Of a stretch of DNA of 64,000 nucleotides, positions 27,417 to 37,327 are shown piece after piece. Source of the stretch: Aeromonas taiwanensis. Lineage in GTDB: Bacteria > Pseudomonadota > Gammaproteobacteria > Enterobacterales > Aeromonadaceae. The notes under the pieces were generated by a model, which was given only the letters and a program-made list of their open reading frames with translations, ran no database searches and was not told where the DNA came from. A program made the translations under genes and the position numbers. The stretch is taken from the NCBI RefSeq assembly GCF_000820165.1, contig NZ_CDDD01000049.1, positions 1 to 64,000 on the forward strand, in the 5' to 3' direction. The stretch's first letter is position 1. Each line of letters begins with the position of its first letter.

Positions 27417-28295
27417 ATGACCAAACGTAAAGGCATTATTCTGGCCGGTGGATCCGGCACCCGTCTCTATCCAGTCACCATGGCGGTGAGCAAGCAACTA
27501 CTGCCCATTTATGACAAGCCGATGATCTATTACCCGCTCAGCACCCTGATGCTGGCGGGTATTTGCGATATTTTGATCATCAGCACCCCGCAAGATACCC
27601 CCCGCTTTGAGCAGTTGCTGGGTGATGGCAGCCAGTGGGGTCTGAATTTGCAATACAAGGTACAGCCGAGCCCGGACGGGTTGGCACAAGCCTTTATTCT
27701 GGGTGAAGAGTTTATCGGGTCAGACCCCTGTGCGCTGGTGCTGGGGGACAACATTTTCTACGGCCACGACCTGCAGAAACAGTTGGAGGCGGCCGCAGCC
27801 AAAGAGAGTGGCGCCACCGTCTTTGCCTACCATGTGCATGACCCTGAGCGCTATGGTGTGGTGGAATTTGATAAGCAAGGTACCGCTATTTCTCTGGAAG
27901 AGAAGCCGCTGGAGCCCAAGAGCAACTATGCAGTGACCGGCCTCTATTTCTACGATAACAGCGTGGTGGAGATCGCCAAGAGTCTGAAGCCGTCGCCGCG
28001 TGGTGAGCTGGAAATCACAGATGTGAACCGTATCTACCTGGAGCAAGGCAATCTGTCGGTGGCCATGATGGGCCGTGGTTATGCCTGGCTTGATACCGGC
28101 ACTCATGAAAGCCTGATTGAAGCAAGTAACTTTATTCAGACCATCGAGACTCGACAGGGGTTGAAAGTGTCTTGCCCAGAAGAAATAGCTTATCGCAAAG
28201 GGTTCATTGATGCAGAGCAGATCAGAAAATTAGCCGAACCACTAGCTAAAAATGCTTATGGACAGTATTTGCTGAAAATGATTAAAGGGAAATAA
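27417..28295 (+). CDS. rmlA: Glucose-1-phosphate thymidylyltransferase
   Basis: Makes dTDP-glucose from dTTP and glucose 1-phosphate. The 292-aa protein has the nucleotidyltransferase signature [66 protein letters not shown]-type regulatory contacts and [13 protein letters not shown] 27417. Codon use and GC content change inside the gene: the first ~690 bp are GC-rich like rmlBD, whereas from about 28115 on the sequence turns AT-rich like the genes downstream, pointing to a recombination junction within rmlA. Confidence 0.96.
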   Translation: MTKRKGIILAGGSGTRLYPVTMAVSKQLLPIYDKPMIYYPLSTLMLAGICDILIISTPQDTPRFEQLLGDGSQWGLNLQYKVQPSPDGLAQAFILGEEFIGSDPCALVLGDNIFYGHDLQKQLEAAAAKESGATVFAYHVHDPERYGVVEFDKQGTAISLEEKPLEPKSNYAVTGLYFYDNSVVEIAKSLKPSPRGELEITDVNRIYLEQGNLSVAMMGRGYAWLDTGTHESLIEASNFIQTIETRQGLKVSCPEEIAYRKGFIDAEQIRKLAEPLAKNAYGQYLLKMIKGK

Positions 28296-28300
28296 TTTTC

Positions 28301-28858
28301 ATGAGAGTTATTAAAACGGAACTTCCTGATGTTTTACTCTTTGAACCTAACGTTTTTGGTGATGAACGCGGTTTTTTCTTTGAAAGTTTCAATCATAAAA
28401 AATTTGAACAAGCTTTGGGATATCCAGTTACATTTGTACAAGATAATCACTCTAAGTCGAGTAAGGGGGTGTTACGTGGCTTGCATTATCAGTCACAACC
28501 TCATGCTCAGGGTAAATTGGTCAGATGTGTTTCCGGTGAAGTGTTTGATGTTGCTGTCGATATTCGCCTCGGATCGCCAACCTTTGGGAAGTGGGTTGGC
28601 GTCCATCTATCTGCAGAGAATAAAAAGCAGTTATGGATCCCAGAAGGATTTGCTCACGGATTTGTGACACTGAGCGAAACGGCAGAATTTTTATATAAAA
28701 CAACAGAGTATTATCATCCCGAAAGCGAAGCATCAATAATCTGGAATGATACTACTTTGAATATATCATGGCCCATATCTGATATGAAACTTTCACAGAA
28801 AGATCAAATAGCAGTGACGTTGTCAAGCTATGTAGAGGCGATGAATCAATGCAAGTAA
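28301..28858 (+). CDS. rmlC: dTDP-4-dehydrorhamnose 3,5-epimerase
   Basis: Epimerises dTDP-4-keto-6-deoxyglucose at C3 and C5 on the way to dTDP-L-rhamnose. The 185-aa cupin carries FGDERGFFFESFN, the catalytic-histidine region GVLRGLHYQSQPHAQGKLVR, GEVFDVAVDIR and WIPEGFAHGFVTLSE. It begins 5 bp after rmlA, and its last 10 bp overlap fdtA. The base composition is AT-rich, so this is probably the first complete gene of the exchanged cassette. With rmlB, rmlD and rmlA it completes the rhamnose pathway. Confidence 0.95.
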   Translation: MRVIKTELPDVLLFEPNVFGDERGFFFESFNHKKFEQALGYPVTFVQDNHSKSSKGVLRGLHYQSQPHAQGKLVRCVSGEVFDVAVDIRLGSPTFGKWVGVHLSAENKKQLWIPEGFAHGFVTLSETAEFLYKTTEYYHPESEASIIWNDTTLNISWPISDMKLSQKDQIAVTLSSYVEAMNQCK

Positions 28859-29250
28859 AATTAATTCCATTGCAAGCTCATGGTGATGAACGAGGTTCAT
28901 TAGTCGCGTTGGAAGAAGGAAAAAACATTCCTTTCGAGATAAAGCGCGTCTACTACATGTTTAAAACCAATCCAGGGGTCAGGCGCGGGTTTCATGCACA
29001 TAAAACTCTGAAGCAGGTCGCAATCGCTGTACGTGGATCCTGTCGTTTCATGCTTGATGACGGTCGAGAGCGAGTCGATATATTACTTGATAACCCGGCG
29101 CAAGGGTTGCTGATTGAATCATTCATGTGGCGTGAAATGTATGATTTTTCAGATGATTGTGTACTGATGGTGTTGGCTGATCAGTTATATGATGAGAATG
29201 ATTACGTAAGGGATTATGAAGCGTTTATCTTTCAGGTTCAGGAGGGATAA
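28849..29250 (+). CDS. fdtA: dTDP-4-oxo-6-deoxyglucose 3,4-ketoisomerase (FdtA/QdtA type)
   Basis: A small cupin (133 aa) of the WxcM/FdtA family that moves the keto group of dTDP-4-oxo-6-deoxy-D-glucose from C4 to C3. Motifs: [44 protein letters not shown] and [17 protein letters not shown]. Next to it are an acetyltransferase and a DegT-type aminotransferase, completing a route to dTDP-3-acetamido-3,6-dideoxy-D-hexose. FdtA gives the galacto product (Fuc3NAc) and QdtA the gluco product (Qui3NAc); the sequence alone does not let me separate them. Overlaps rmlC by 10 bp and the next gene by one. Confidence 0.85.
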   Translation: MQVKLIPLQAHGDERGSLVALEEGKNIPFEIKRVYYMFKTNPGVRRGFHAHKTLKQVAIAVRGSCRFMLDDGRERVDILLDNPAQGLLIESFMWREMYDFSDDCVLMVLADQLYDENDYVRDYEAFIFQVQEG

Positions 29251-29717
29251 TGTTCATTCACCCATTAAGTGATGTGCATAGCCGTTCTATTGGTGTGGGT
29301 ACCCGCATTTGGCAGTATTCAGTCATTCTAGAAGGCGCCGTCATAGGCGAAAATTGCAATGTATGTGCCCACACATTGATAGAAAGCGACGTTATCGTAG
29401 GAAATAATGTAACGATTAAGTCGGGTGTGTATTTGTGGGATGGCATTACTATAGAGAATAATGTTTTTCTTGGGCCATCCGTCACCTTCACCAACGATAA
29501 GTATCCTCGTTCAAAGGTCTATCCAGATGAGTTTATGAGGACTCATATTAAGGAGGGGGCGTCCCTTGGTGCAAATGCAACTATTTTACCTGGTATAACA
29601 ATAGGAAAAAACAGCATGGTAGGTGCGGGTGCTGTTGTAACTAAAAATGTACCCGATAACGTGCTTGTTGTTGGTAATCCTGCAAAAATAGTAAAAATTC
29701 TCGATGGTGACATATGA
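29250..29717 (+). CDS. fdtC: dTDP-3-amino-3,6-dideoxyhexose N-acetyltransferase (FdtC/QdtC type)
   Basis: A 155-aa left-handed beta-helix acetyltransferase. Hexapeptide repeats run through the protein (for example [60 protein letters not shown]), ending with the usual VVGNPAKIV. By context it acetylates the 3-amino group made by the aminotransferase that follows, using acetyl-CoA. It starts on the last base of fdtA and overlaps fdtB by 4 bp, showing tight coupling of the three enzymes. Confidence 0.85.
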   Translation: MFIHPLSDVHSRSIGVGTRIWQYSVILEGAVIGENCNVCAHTLIESDVIVGNNVTIKSGVYLWDGITIENNVFLGPSVTFTNDKYPRSKVYPDEFMRTHIKEGASLGANATILPGITIGKNSMVGAGAVVTKNVPDNVLVVGNPAKIVKILDGDI

Positions 29718-30832
29718 TAAACTTCCTTGATTTAAAAGAAATAAATGCACTACATGCTGATGAGCTTAAGGCTGCATGCTGCAGAGTAATTGATTCCGGT
29801 TGGTATATTGCAGGGGAAGAATTATCCTCATTTGAGAAAGAGTTCGCAGCATATTGTGGGGTTAAACATACTATTGGTGTTGCCAATGGATTAGATGCTT
29901 TAATCTTGGTATTGAGAGCATGGAAAGAAATGGGCTTGCTTTGTGACGGTGATGAAGTTATTGTCCCGGCAAATACATACATAGCCTCGATTCTGGCCAT
30001 TACTGAGAATAGGCTAACACCAATATTGGTAGAGCCCGATCCGCATACTTACAATCTCTCTCTGGAAGGTGCTCGTTCGGCTATTACGAGTAAAACAAAG
30101 GCTATACTAGCCGTCCATCTATATGGCCAGTTGGCGCCCATGCCAGAACTAATGGCGTTAGCAAACGAGCATGATTTGCTGGTTCTTGAAGATTCAGCAC
30201 AAGCTCATGGCGCACAGTTGAATGGAAGAAAAGCCGGAAACTGGGGACACGCTGCTGGATTCAGTTTTTATCCGGGTAAGAATCTCGGTGCCTTAGGTGA
30301 TGCTGGCGCAATAACGACAGATGATGATGAGCTGGCGAATGTTCTTAAAGCATTAAGAAACTATGGCTCTCATAAAAAATATGAAAATATCTATCAAGGT
30401 GTTAATAGCAGGCTTGATGAGATACAGGCAGCTATGCTTAGAGTTAAACTCCCATATCTAGATGGCGAGATTGCTCGTAGGCAGCTAATAGCCAATCATT
30501 ATATAAATGGAATAAAACCCCATAATAATATAATCCTCCCCTCTGTTGTAGAACAAACTGCCCATGTATGGCATCTCTTTGTTATTAGAACAACGAAGCG
30601 TGAAGAGCTGAGCTCTTATTTAAATCAACATGGTGTACAGACACTAATCCATTATCCAATTCCTCCTCATGAACAGCAAGCCTATAAGAACAAGATAGAA
30701 CATGGTAATTTGCCTGTAACAGAGCTGATCCACAAGAGTGTCATGTCATTACCTCTTGACCCGACCATGAGCGACGACAGCGTTGACTTGGTTATCAAAC
30801 TTATAAATGACTTTTTTAGTGATAACACATAA
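29714..30832 (+). CDS. fdtB: PLP-dependent 3-ketosugar aminotransferase (FdtB/QdtB type)
   Basis: A 372-aa DegT/DnrJ/EryC1 aminotransferase that would transfer an amino group from glutamate to dTDP-3-oxo-6-deoxyhexose. Visible motifs: [53 protein letters not shown], the PLP-lysine site [17 protein letters not shown], and [12 protein letters not shown]. It sits between the acetyltransferase (4-bp overlap) and the first glycosyltransferase, and completes the fdtA-fdtC-fdtB set. Confidence 0.9.
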   Translation: MINFLDLKEINALHADELKAACCRVIDSGWYIAGEELSSFEKEFAAYCGVKHTIGVANGLDALILVLRAWKEMGLLCDGDEVIVPANTYIASILAITENRLTPILVEPDPHTYNLSLEGARSAITSKTKAILAVHLYGQLAPMPELMALANEHDLLVLEDSAQAHGAQLNGRKAGNWGHAAGFSFYPGKNLGALGDAGAITTDDDELANVLKALRNYGSHKKYENIYQGVNSRLDEIQAAMLRVKLPYLDGEIARRQLIANHYINGIKPHNNIILPSVVEQTAHVWHLFVIRTTKREELSSYLNQHGVQTLIHYPIPPHEQQAYKNKIEHGNLPVTELIHKSVMSLPLDPTMSDDSVDLVIKLINDFFSDNT

Positions 30833-30835
30833 GAT

Positions 30836-31783
30836 ATGACTGCCCCAATATTTAGTGTTGTGATTCCGCTTTATAATAAGCAGGACTTTATCTCAAAGTG
30901 CATAGAAAGCGTTCTCACTCAAAGCTTTCCGTCTTTTGAGATTATTGTTATAGATGATGGTTCTCTGGATAACTCTGAAAAAATTGTAAAAGAAATAAAA
31001 GATGACAGAGTCAGATATTTCCATCAGAAGAACAGTGGTGTATCAGCAGCAAGGAACAAGGGGATTGAAGAAGCATCAGGAGAGTATATAGCTTTTCTTG
31101 ATGCGGATGACTGGTATGAGGACGACTTTTTAACTGTAGTGTATAAGTCTATACAAGAGCACCCTGATGCTGATGCGTTTACAACGGGTTACTTTAAACA
31201 TAAAAATGGTGCAGTGACTGTCTCTACATTATCAGAGAATAAGAAAAATTATCAATCCATCGTCATTAATGATTTTTATCAAAGTTGGACTAAGGGAGCA
31301 TTCTTTTTCACGTCATCATGCGTAGTTAGGAAAGAGTATTTTATAAAAAATAAAATTTTTTTCCCGCCGAGTGAATCTATGGGAGAGGATCAGGAGGTAT
31401 GGTTTCATCTCGCAGAGCATGGTTGCATAGTGTTTACTGATGCTGCGCTATCGAATTATAACATGGGGGTTAGTAATAGCCTCTCTTTCAATAGTTGCTT
31501 GCTAGATGAGTTGCCTTTTATTACAAGGCTTAAAGCTAGGGTTAACAGCCCTGGTTTTGGTGCGAGCATAGCATCAGCAAATCGATTAATTAGAAAATAT
31601 AATCTCGAACGTGCAGCAAACAATGCCATTCGTGGCAGTAAAAGAACTGCAGTATCCTTATTATCGAAAAATATATTATCCATGGAGTTTAGCAAACTTA
31701 AGATAATTTCTATTGTAGGTATCCTTGCCCCAAGGAAAGCAATCTTATATGTAAGAAAGCATCTTAAAAGAAAAGTTGGATAA
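30836..31783 (+). CDS. Glycosyltransferase family 2
   Basis: A 315-aa GT-A-fold transferase. The N-terminus has FSVVIPLYNKQDFISKCIES, VIDDGSLDNS and the metal-binding AFLDADDWYEDDFL; GEDQEVWFHLAEHG supplies the ED motif near the acceptor site. The C-terminal ~70 residues are basic and amphipathic, suggesting membrane contact. It probably adds one sugar to the undecaprenyl-linked O-unit; donor and linkage cannot be inferred. It begins 3 bp after fdtB, and wzx starts one base after its stop. Confidence 0.85.
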   Translation: MTAPIFSVVIPLYNKQDFISKCIESVLTQSFPSFEIIVIDDGSLDNSEKIVKEIKDDRVRYFHQKNSGVSAARNKGIEEASGEYIAFLDADDWYEDDFLTVVYKSIQEHPDADAFTTGYFKHKNGAVTVSTLSENKKNYQSIVINDFYQSWTKGAFFFTSSCVVRKEYFIKNKIFFPPSESMGEDQEVWFHLAEHGCIVFTDAALSNYNMGVSNSLSFNSCLLDELPFITRLKARVNSPGFGASIASANRLIRKYNLERAANNAIRGSKRTAVSLLSKNILSMEFSKLKIISIVGILAPRKAILYVRKHLKRKVG

Positions 31784-31784
31784 C

Positions 31785-33047
31785 ATGTCCGTGATTGCAA
31801 TGAAAGGCAACTTGAAAAATATAATATGGGCCTTGGGTGAACGAGTTGTCCAAATATTATTGTCCATGGTAGTGACTGGGCTTATAGCCCGTCACTTTGG
31901 CGTAGAGTTGTTCGGCGCATATCAGCTGGCAATGTCAATTCTTTTTGTTATCACTGCTATGACCTGGTTGTGTCCAGCTGAAATATTTTATTCCAGATTG
32001 AAAGAGAATGGCAGCTTGGATGTATCTGTCATCAATACATCTATAGCTTATAGGTTGGTCATATCAATCACGATATACATCGGCCTGTTTGCTTATGTTT
32101 TATTGTCTATCCCTGACGCGAATCAAGCTTACTTCATCATGATTCTATCCATTGGGGTATTATACTCCGAACCTATGGGGATATTTAGATTTCAGCTGGA
32201 ATGCCGGGGTTATTATTACATAACCAGTCGAATAAGATTATGCTCTCTGGTTATTAAGTGCGCCATGGTAGCTTTATTGGTTTTCATAGACGCCAGCCCA
32301 TTGTCCATCCTATTGGCATTGATATTAGAAAGTGTTTTAGTATCGTTTGGATGCTATGTCTTTTATCAAAGAATTGATAAGGGGTATTCATTTAAATTAA
32401 ATACAATAGATAAGTCGTTGATGTATGAAATTTTCAATGATGGAGTAAAGTTCTGGTTTGGTTTGATTTGTATGAATGCCTTCCTGAAGTTTGATCGAAT
32501 CTATATGGAAAGCAAGTTATCTTCAAGCGCCTTTGGACATTACGCTGCCGCGTTCAGTGCTTTCGAACAATTTACAGCATTGGCAACCATGCTGCTAGCC
32601 GTGCTGGGGCCGATACTTGTATATCGTGCCGCCAGCGATAAAATTTTAAAAAATAGCATGTTGATGCTATTGGTATTTACTGCACTCGGTATGATGGGGG
32701 CGGCAGTACTCTATATGATATCCCCATTATTGATATCCATCCTGTATGGTGATGAATACATCGAGAGTGTGCCAATATTCGATCAGTTGGTTCTATTTTC
32801 CCCGCTAGTATTTATGGATGTGGCCTTGTCTTCCATAATCATAAAAAATAAAGCCTCTGTATTTTTTTCCGCAAAGTGGAGCAGTGTGTTGCTCGTTTCC
32901 TTGCTAATAAACGTAATTTTTTATCCCCAGATTGGCTGGCAAGCTGGCTTGCTAGGTTACATTGTTGGTTGGGTGATAGCATTCATGTTTTCACTGACAT
33001 ATATAATTCTGTTTCAAAAAAGGAAGAATTTGGAGGCGGCGGTTTAA
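31785..33047 (+). CDS. wzx: O-antigen flippase (Wzx-like)
   Basis: A hydrophobic 420-aa protein with about 12 predicted membrane helices and the polysaccharide-exporter (MATE/MVF-like) pattern: an N-terminal amphipathic segment (GNLKNIIWALGERVVQILLS) followed by LIARHFGVELFGAYQLAMSI, charged residues between helices and a helical C-terminus. Wzx flips the lipid-linked O-unit across the inner membrane. It is the only flippase candidate in the locus, and an O-antigen polymerase candidate lies downstream, consistent with a Wzx/Wzy pathway. ATG 31785 lies just beyond the preceding stop; a TTG nine bases earlier is in frame but less likely. Its stop overlaps the next start by one base. Confidence 0.85.
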   Translation: MSVIAMKGNLKNIIWALGERVVQILLSMVVTGLIARHFGVELFGAYQLAMSILFVITAMTWLCPAEIFYSRLKENGSLDVSVINTSIAYRLVISITIYIGLFAYVLLSIPDANQAYFIMILSIGVLYSEPMGIFRFQLECRGYYYITSRIRLCSLVIKCAMVALLVFIDASPLSILLALILESVLVSFGCYVFYQRIDKGYSFKLNTIDKSLMYEIFNDGVKFWFGLICMNAFLKFDRIYMESKLSSSAFGHYAAAFSAFEQFTALATMLLAVLGPILVYRAASDKILKNSMLMLLVFTALGMMGAAVLYMISPLLISILYGDEYIESVPIFDQLVLFSPLVFMDVALSSIIIKNKASVFFSAKWSSVLLVSLLINVIFYPQIGWQAGLLGYIVGWVIAFMFSLTYIILFQKRKNLEAAV

Positions 33048-34195
33048 TGAATAAATTAAAGGATAGGTTGAAAAAAAATAGTTTTGTATTGAGTGTGTAT
33101 GAGTTGATGTTTCAACGCCCTATAAGAAATATTTTCAACAAGAGCAACTCAAAGAAAGCCTTGCTTTCCTATAGCACCTATCATTTCAAAAAAAGTAATT
33201 ATAAAGCCCACTCGAATTACCAGGAGTCGGTTGCCGTAGCTGAAATTATGGACTCACTAGGCTTCAACGTAGATGTCGTGAATAACAACCGCGACACCAG
33301 ATTAAATCTGAATGACTATGATGTGATCATTGGTGAGGGTATTCCCTTATACCAAAGCATAGTCAAAAACACTCAAGGAAAGAAGGTATATTATGCCACA
33401 GGGTCTCACCCTTGGCAGTGTACTCAAGCGTCTCTGCATCGCCTGAGTGAATTTGCAAAGCGATATAAGTCAGTACCGCTCAATTCTACTCGAGTGCAGG
33501 ATTTTAGATGGGGAATTGCGGCATCTTGCGCCGACAGTGTTATCTGTATCGGAAATCAACAAACCAAACAATCTTTCTTGGATAATGGCGTGTCTCAAAT
33601 TGATTTAATCAGACCCAGCTTTCACCAAGGAAAAACTCCCTACACTCGAACTCTGGATGATATAGCAACGGCTCGTAAAACAGCATTGTGGTTTGGTAGT
33701 TACGGCTTGTTGCATAAGGGGCTTGATATTGCCATTGAGGCATTTAAGTGTCGGCCTGACTGGACTCTTCATGTTTGTGGCTATACCAATGCGGAGCAAG
33801 AGCTTTTGCAGTCCCTTGATGTGCCGGAAAACGTGATCATCCATGGCTTTTTAAATGTTGAGTCTGATTTCTTTTCTGAACTTGCGGCTCGATGTCTCTA
33901 CGTTATTTTACCTTCTTGTTCTGAAGGCATTGCTACGTCCGTTATTACCGCCATGGGGCGGGGTGCCATGATCCCTATAGTAACAAAGGAGTGTGGGGTT
34001 GATATATATGACTTTGGCGTAAATATCAATGCGCTGGATAGTGATAGTGTCCGTGACTCATTAAATTTATGTGATTCGTTCATTGACAGTGAATTGCTGG
34101 CAAGGTCAATAGCTGCATATAACAATGCAAATACAATGTACACATTTGATGCCTATAAAAAAGATATGATGAGCATCTTAACGAAGTTGATTTGA
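33047..34195 (+). CDS. Glycosyltransferase family 1-like (GT-B)
   Basis: A 382-aa protein with GT-B character. The N-terminal half contains ESVAVAEIMDSLGFNVDVVN and DYDVIIGEG. The C-terminal donor domain has LWFGSYGLLHKGLDIAIEAF, WTLHVCGY, VIIHGFLNVESDFF and the EX7E-like ILPSCSEGIATSVITAMGRG. It would retain or invert a nucleotide-sugar donor onto the growing O-unit; specificity is unknown. ATG 33047 shares a base with the wzx stop. AT-rich codon use matches its neighbours. Confidence 0.8.
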   Translation: MNKLKDRLKKNSFVLSVYELMFQRPIRNIFNKSNSKKALLSYSTYHFKKSNYKAHSNYQESVAVAEIMDSLGFNVDVVNNNRDTRLNLNDYDVIIGEGIPLYQSIVKNTQGKKVYYATGSHPWQCTQASLHRLSEFAKRYKSVPLNSTRVQDFRWGIAASCADSVICIGNQQTKQSFLDNGVSQIDLIRPSFHQGKTPYTRTLDDIATARKTALWFGSYGLLHKGLDIAIEAFKCRPDWTLHVCGYTNAEQELLQSLDVPENVIIHGFLNVESDFFSELAARCLYVILPSCSEGIATSVITAMGRGAMIPIVTKECGVDIYDFGVNINALDSDSVRDSLNLCDSFIDSELLARSIAAYNNANTMYTFDAYKKDMMSILTKLI

Positions 34196-34207
34196 TAAAG
34201 GGATAAA

Positions 34208-35119
34208 ATGTCTAGTGCACAAGGCTTGGTCAGCATATTGATACCTGTGTTTAACCACGAGAAATACATAGAAGAGTGTTTAACGTCGATCATTAATCTG
34301 ACTTACGCTAACATAGAAGTATTAATATGCGACGATGGTTCCATTGATAACTCTCTCTCTATAGTCAAATCGTGGTGTTTGCAACACCCTGGACTAGATG
34401 TAAAGATATTCTCCCAAGAGAATAAAGGCGTATGTCATACATTGAACCGTCTGCTCAATGAGGCGTCGGGAGAGTTCATCACAATTTGTGCAAGCGATGA
34501 CGCTTTACTACCAGACAGTATCTCCCTACGCTTGGATGTCATGCGCGCTGATCCCACGATAGAGGCGGTTATTGGCGATGCAGTTGTCATCAATGGTGAT
34601 TCAGCCGAGGTTAATCGCTCGGCAATGAAGAGTCTCTACAACGCGGATTTTTCGGCGCTAGCTGCCCGGCCATCAAGAGAGCTGGTTTTTAACTGGTCCG
34701 TGGTGGGGCCGACACTGCTCGCGAAGCGCTCCCTATATGATAAAATTGGCATGTATGACCCCAATTTACTGGTTGAGGATAGAGATTTTTACCTGCGCTG
34801 CCTGGCAATCAACAGTTTGAGATTTGTCCCCGATGTCGTTGCAAAATATCGAGTGCATTCAGACAACGTAAGCCGCAAGTCATTGGCTGCCCGGGCAAAT
34901 ATATGGTATCAAGTCGCGCTATCAAATGTTAAAAATGCTCGATTATTCAATGGCATTGAGAACGTTTTTTTAAGGTCACATAGGATCGATTTATTCTTAC
35001 TGTCTCTTAAGCGTAAATCATTTATTTTGATAATGATCTTTGGGTTTCGAGCCGCACGGCGAATGATTTTTGGGTTTATGTATAAAACCTCTTTATTTTT
35101 AGGCGATAGAAATGATTAG
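34208..35119 (+). CDS. Glycosyltransferase family 2
   Basis: A 303-aa GT-A enzyme with LVSILIPVFNHEKYIEECLT, VLICDDGSIDNSL, FITICASDDALLPDS (DxD-like), the acceptor-side VEDRDFYLRCLA and a basic, hydrophobic C-terminus (FILIMIFGFRAARRMIFGF) that may anchor it to the membrane. It probably adds one residue of the O-unit. Its last 8 bp overlap the acyltransferase gene. Confidence 0.83.
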   Translation: MSSAQGLVSILIPVFNHEKYIEECLTSIINLTYANIEVLICDDGSIDNSLSIVKSWCLQHPGLDVKIFSQENKGVCHTLNRLLNEASGEFITICASDDALLPDSISLRLDVMRADPTIEAVIGDAVVINGDSAEVNRSAMKSLYNADFSALAARPSRELVFNWSVVGPTLLAKRSLYDKIGMYDPNLLVEDRDFYLRCLAINSLRFVPDVVAKYRVHSDNVSRKSLAARANIWYQVALSNVKNARLFNGIENVFLRSHRIDLFLLSLKRKSFILIMIFGFRAARRMIFGFMYKTSLFLGDRND

Positions 35120-36137
35120 TGGAATTCACTTGCTGAGAGGTCTTGCTGCGTTTTTAGTTCTTATATATCATATATATTACGTGAGCAAAATTTACGTTGA
35201 TTATAACGTACAGCTATTTGAAGTCTTATATATTGGCGTTGATATATTTTTTGTCGTCAGTGGTTTTGTGATGTTCTATATTCTCCATAGAGGTCTGGAT
35301 AAATTATCTTTATCGGAATATAGAATTAAATTTATACGAGATCGCTTTTTTAGAATTGTCCCTCTATATTGGTTTTTTACGGTAGTCTTCTTTTTAGCCA
35401 ACAATCTACTATATGATAATGAAAAGTCTTTCAGCTTATTAGAGTTAGTTAAAAGTCTTCTTTTCATTCCTTATGGTAGTGATGGCACTGTTTCTCCTCC
35501 TGTGCTTGGAGTTGGTTGGACCTTAAATTACGAGATCCTGTTTTATCTTGTTATATTCATTGCTCTGTTAACTACTAGGCATGTTTTTTCAGTGGTGACG
35601 GTGACCTTTGCGGGATTTATGTTGCTAGGTCTTTCTGATAACTATGATAGTTCTGTATATATAACGTACATATCTAATCCTATAATAATTGAGTTTATCT
35701 TAGGGGCTTTGATCGCTAATCTATATATCATGAACAAACGCTGGCTAAAGATTACTGCTGTCGTATTAATTTTGATTCCTGCTACTTTATTCGTTGTTGG
35801 ATTAGAGTATTTTTCTATGGTAAGTCAAAGAGCTTTAATCGCCGGGTCTTTTTCTGGTTGTCTGGTATCGATAGCTCTTCTTGCAAGTAATAAATCCTTC
35901 ATGAACTTCTCAATTGAAAATCGCTTTTTTTATTTTTTGGGTTCATCATCATATATAATGTATCTGATTCATCACCCTATACTGTCTTTTCTGGGGAAGG
36001 TGTTTAATTATTTTAAAGTAATCAATAATATTGTACTGTTTTATGCGATTTCATGTATTGTTGTTTACTTTGCATCATATATAGTAGAAGGGCTCTATGA
36101 TAAACATATAAAGCCTTACTTTTACAAGGAGGTATGA
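35112..36137 (+). CDS. Acyltransferase 3 family membrane protein (O-acetylase)
   Basis: A 341-aa integral membrane protein with about 10 helices and the acyltransferase-3 (OafA-like) signature. The N-terminal GIHLLRGLAAFLVLIYHIYY contains the R-x10-H pair needed for catalysis, then VDIFFVVSGFVMFYIL, RDRFFRIVPLYWF and GVGWTLNYEILFYL. There is no C-terminal SGNH domain. By analogy with OafA/WecH it acetylates a sugar of the O-unit on or across the inner membrane. It overlaps both neighbours, so it is part of the cassette's serotype-specific core. Confidence 0.88.
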   Translation: MISGIHLLRGLAAFLVLIYHIYYVSKIYVDYNVQLFEVLYIGVDIFFVVSGFVMFYILHRGLDKLSLSEYRIKFIRDRFFRIVPLYWFFTVVFFLANNLLYDNEKSFSLLELVKSLLFIPYGSDGTVSPPVLGVGWTLNYEILFYLVIFIALLTTRHVFSVVTVTFAGFMLLGLSDNYDSSVYITYISNPIIIEFILGALIANLYIMNKRWLKITAVVLILIPATLFVVGLEYFSMVSQRALIAGSFSGCLVSIALLASNKSFMNFSIENRFFYFLGSSSYIMYLIHHPILSFLGKVFNYFKVINNIVLFYAISCIVVYFASYIVEGLYDKHIKPYFYKEV

Positions 36138-37327
36138 TGCATATACTTTCTATATTAATCACATTATTTGTCATTTTTAGCCTAGTTAGATACCTCTATC
36201 AAAATCGTTATGTAGCCATAGTGAATCCATTGTTTTGGGTTGTGTCGTTATTTCTATTTTATTTTCAAATACCATCTGTTTTTGTCAACGAGATAAATGT
36301 TTTTTTTGGTTGGTTTATCCAGTCGAATGATATTTTTATCTCATTGCTAATATCAAATGCATTTTCAGTTTTTTTTGCATGTTTGCTTCTAACTGTTAAA
36401 GTTAAAAAACATTCTATATTAGCAGGGAATAGTAAAGCCCACTGCTCTAGTATTATTAAGTTTATATGGTGGGGGATATGTCTTTACCTGATATTTGTGG
36501 TCACATATAAATTCCACACTGGAAATCTGTATATGAATGATGACTATACAGGTGAAGTAGTAGATATATTTAAGCTGAAGAATGTAGCATACATATTACT
36601 TCCGGTTTCTATATATTGCTTTTTTGATAGGAAAAGTGTGTTTGTATTCACCCCCAATATATTGCTAGTTGTATTGGACCTATTAACAGGGAGTAGAACG
36701 ACTGCGCTGATAGCAATAGTACCTATGGCTGTATCACTTTGCTTGAACAACAAGAAGCTCTATATAACGCCAATAACGATAATGATATCTGCACTTATTG
36801 TTATTGGTATTCTTAGAAGTAGTAATGTTGTGCAAGATGTCCCATGGTATTTGAATTCGATTGGTGAATTTAGAGAAACATATATCACACTGCCTTTGTT
36901 GATTGGAAATGAGCGATATATTGGTCATGGAGATCTATATACTCTCATTGCATCACCAATGTTAGCATTGTTGCAGCCGATGCGTGGAATCATATCCGAA
37001 TCGATAGTACTTCCTGGTGAGTATATTTACGGCATTGTGGATCGTGGGTACGGATTGGGCGCTAATATAATAACAGAGTCATTATTTTATGGGTATGGGC
37101 TATTATTTTTTGTTCCAGTGGTGATTCTATGTGTTTGTGTAATTGTTAATCACCTTATCTCTGGTTCTGATATGCCTAAAGCCGCAATCCATATATCGAT
37201 GTTTATTATATTCATGCGCCTTATATTTAGAGAAGGTTTTTATTACAATGCCGGATTATACGTTTTTGTATTTGCAGTTTATGTCTTTCCTATTATGCTG
37301 ATGAGCAGAGTCAGGGTGAGTGAGTGA
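36137..37327 (+). CDS. wzy: O-antigen polymerase (Wzy-like)
   Basis: A 396-aa very hydrophobic protein with about 10-12 membrane helices and one larger periplasmic loop (about residues 225-320, containing ETYITLPLLIGNERYIGHGD). This matches the Wzy/oligosaccharide-repeat polymerase layout, a family with poor sequence conservation, so the call rests on topology, length and position in the cassette. Two overlapping ATGs exist; 36137 is preferred because AAGGAGG lies at 36126-36132, better spaced for it. It overlaps the acyltransferase and the next gene. Confidence 0.75.
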   Translation: MHILSILITLFVIFSLVRYLYQNRYVAIVNPLFWVVSLFLFYFQIPSVFVNEINVFFGWFIQSNDIFISLLISNAFSVFFACLLLTVKVKKHSILAGNSKAHCSSIIKFIWWGICLYLIFVVTYKFHTGNLYMNDDYTGEVVDIFKLKNVAYILLPVSIYCFFDRKSVFVFTPNILLVVLDLLTGSRTTALIAIVPMAVSLCLNNKKLYITPITIMISALIVIGILRSSNVVQDVPWYLNSIGEFRETYITLPLLIGNERYIGHGDLYTLIASPMLALLQPMRGIISESIVLPGEYIYGIVDRGYGLGANIITESLFYGYGLLFFVPVVILCVCVIVNHLISGSDMPKAAIHISMFIIFMRLIFREGFYYNAGLYVFVFAVYVFPIMLMSRVRVSE

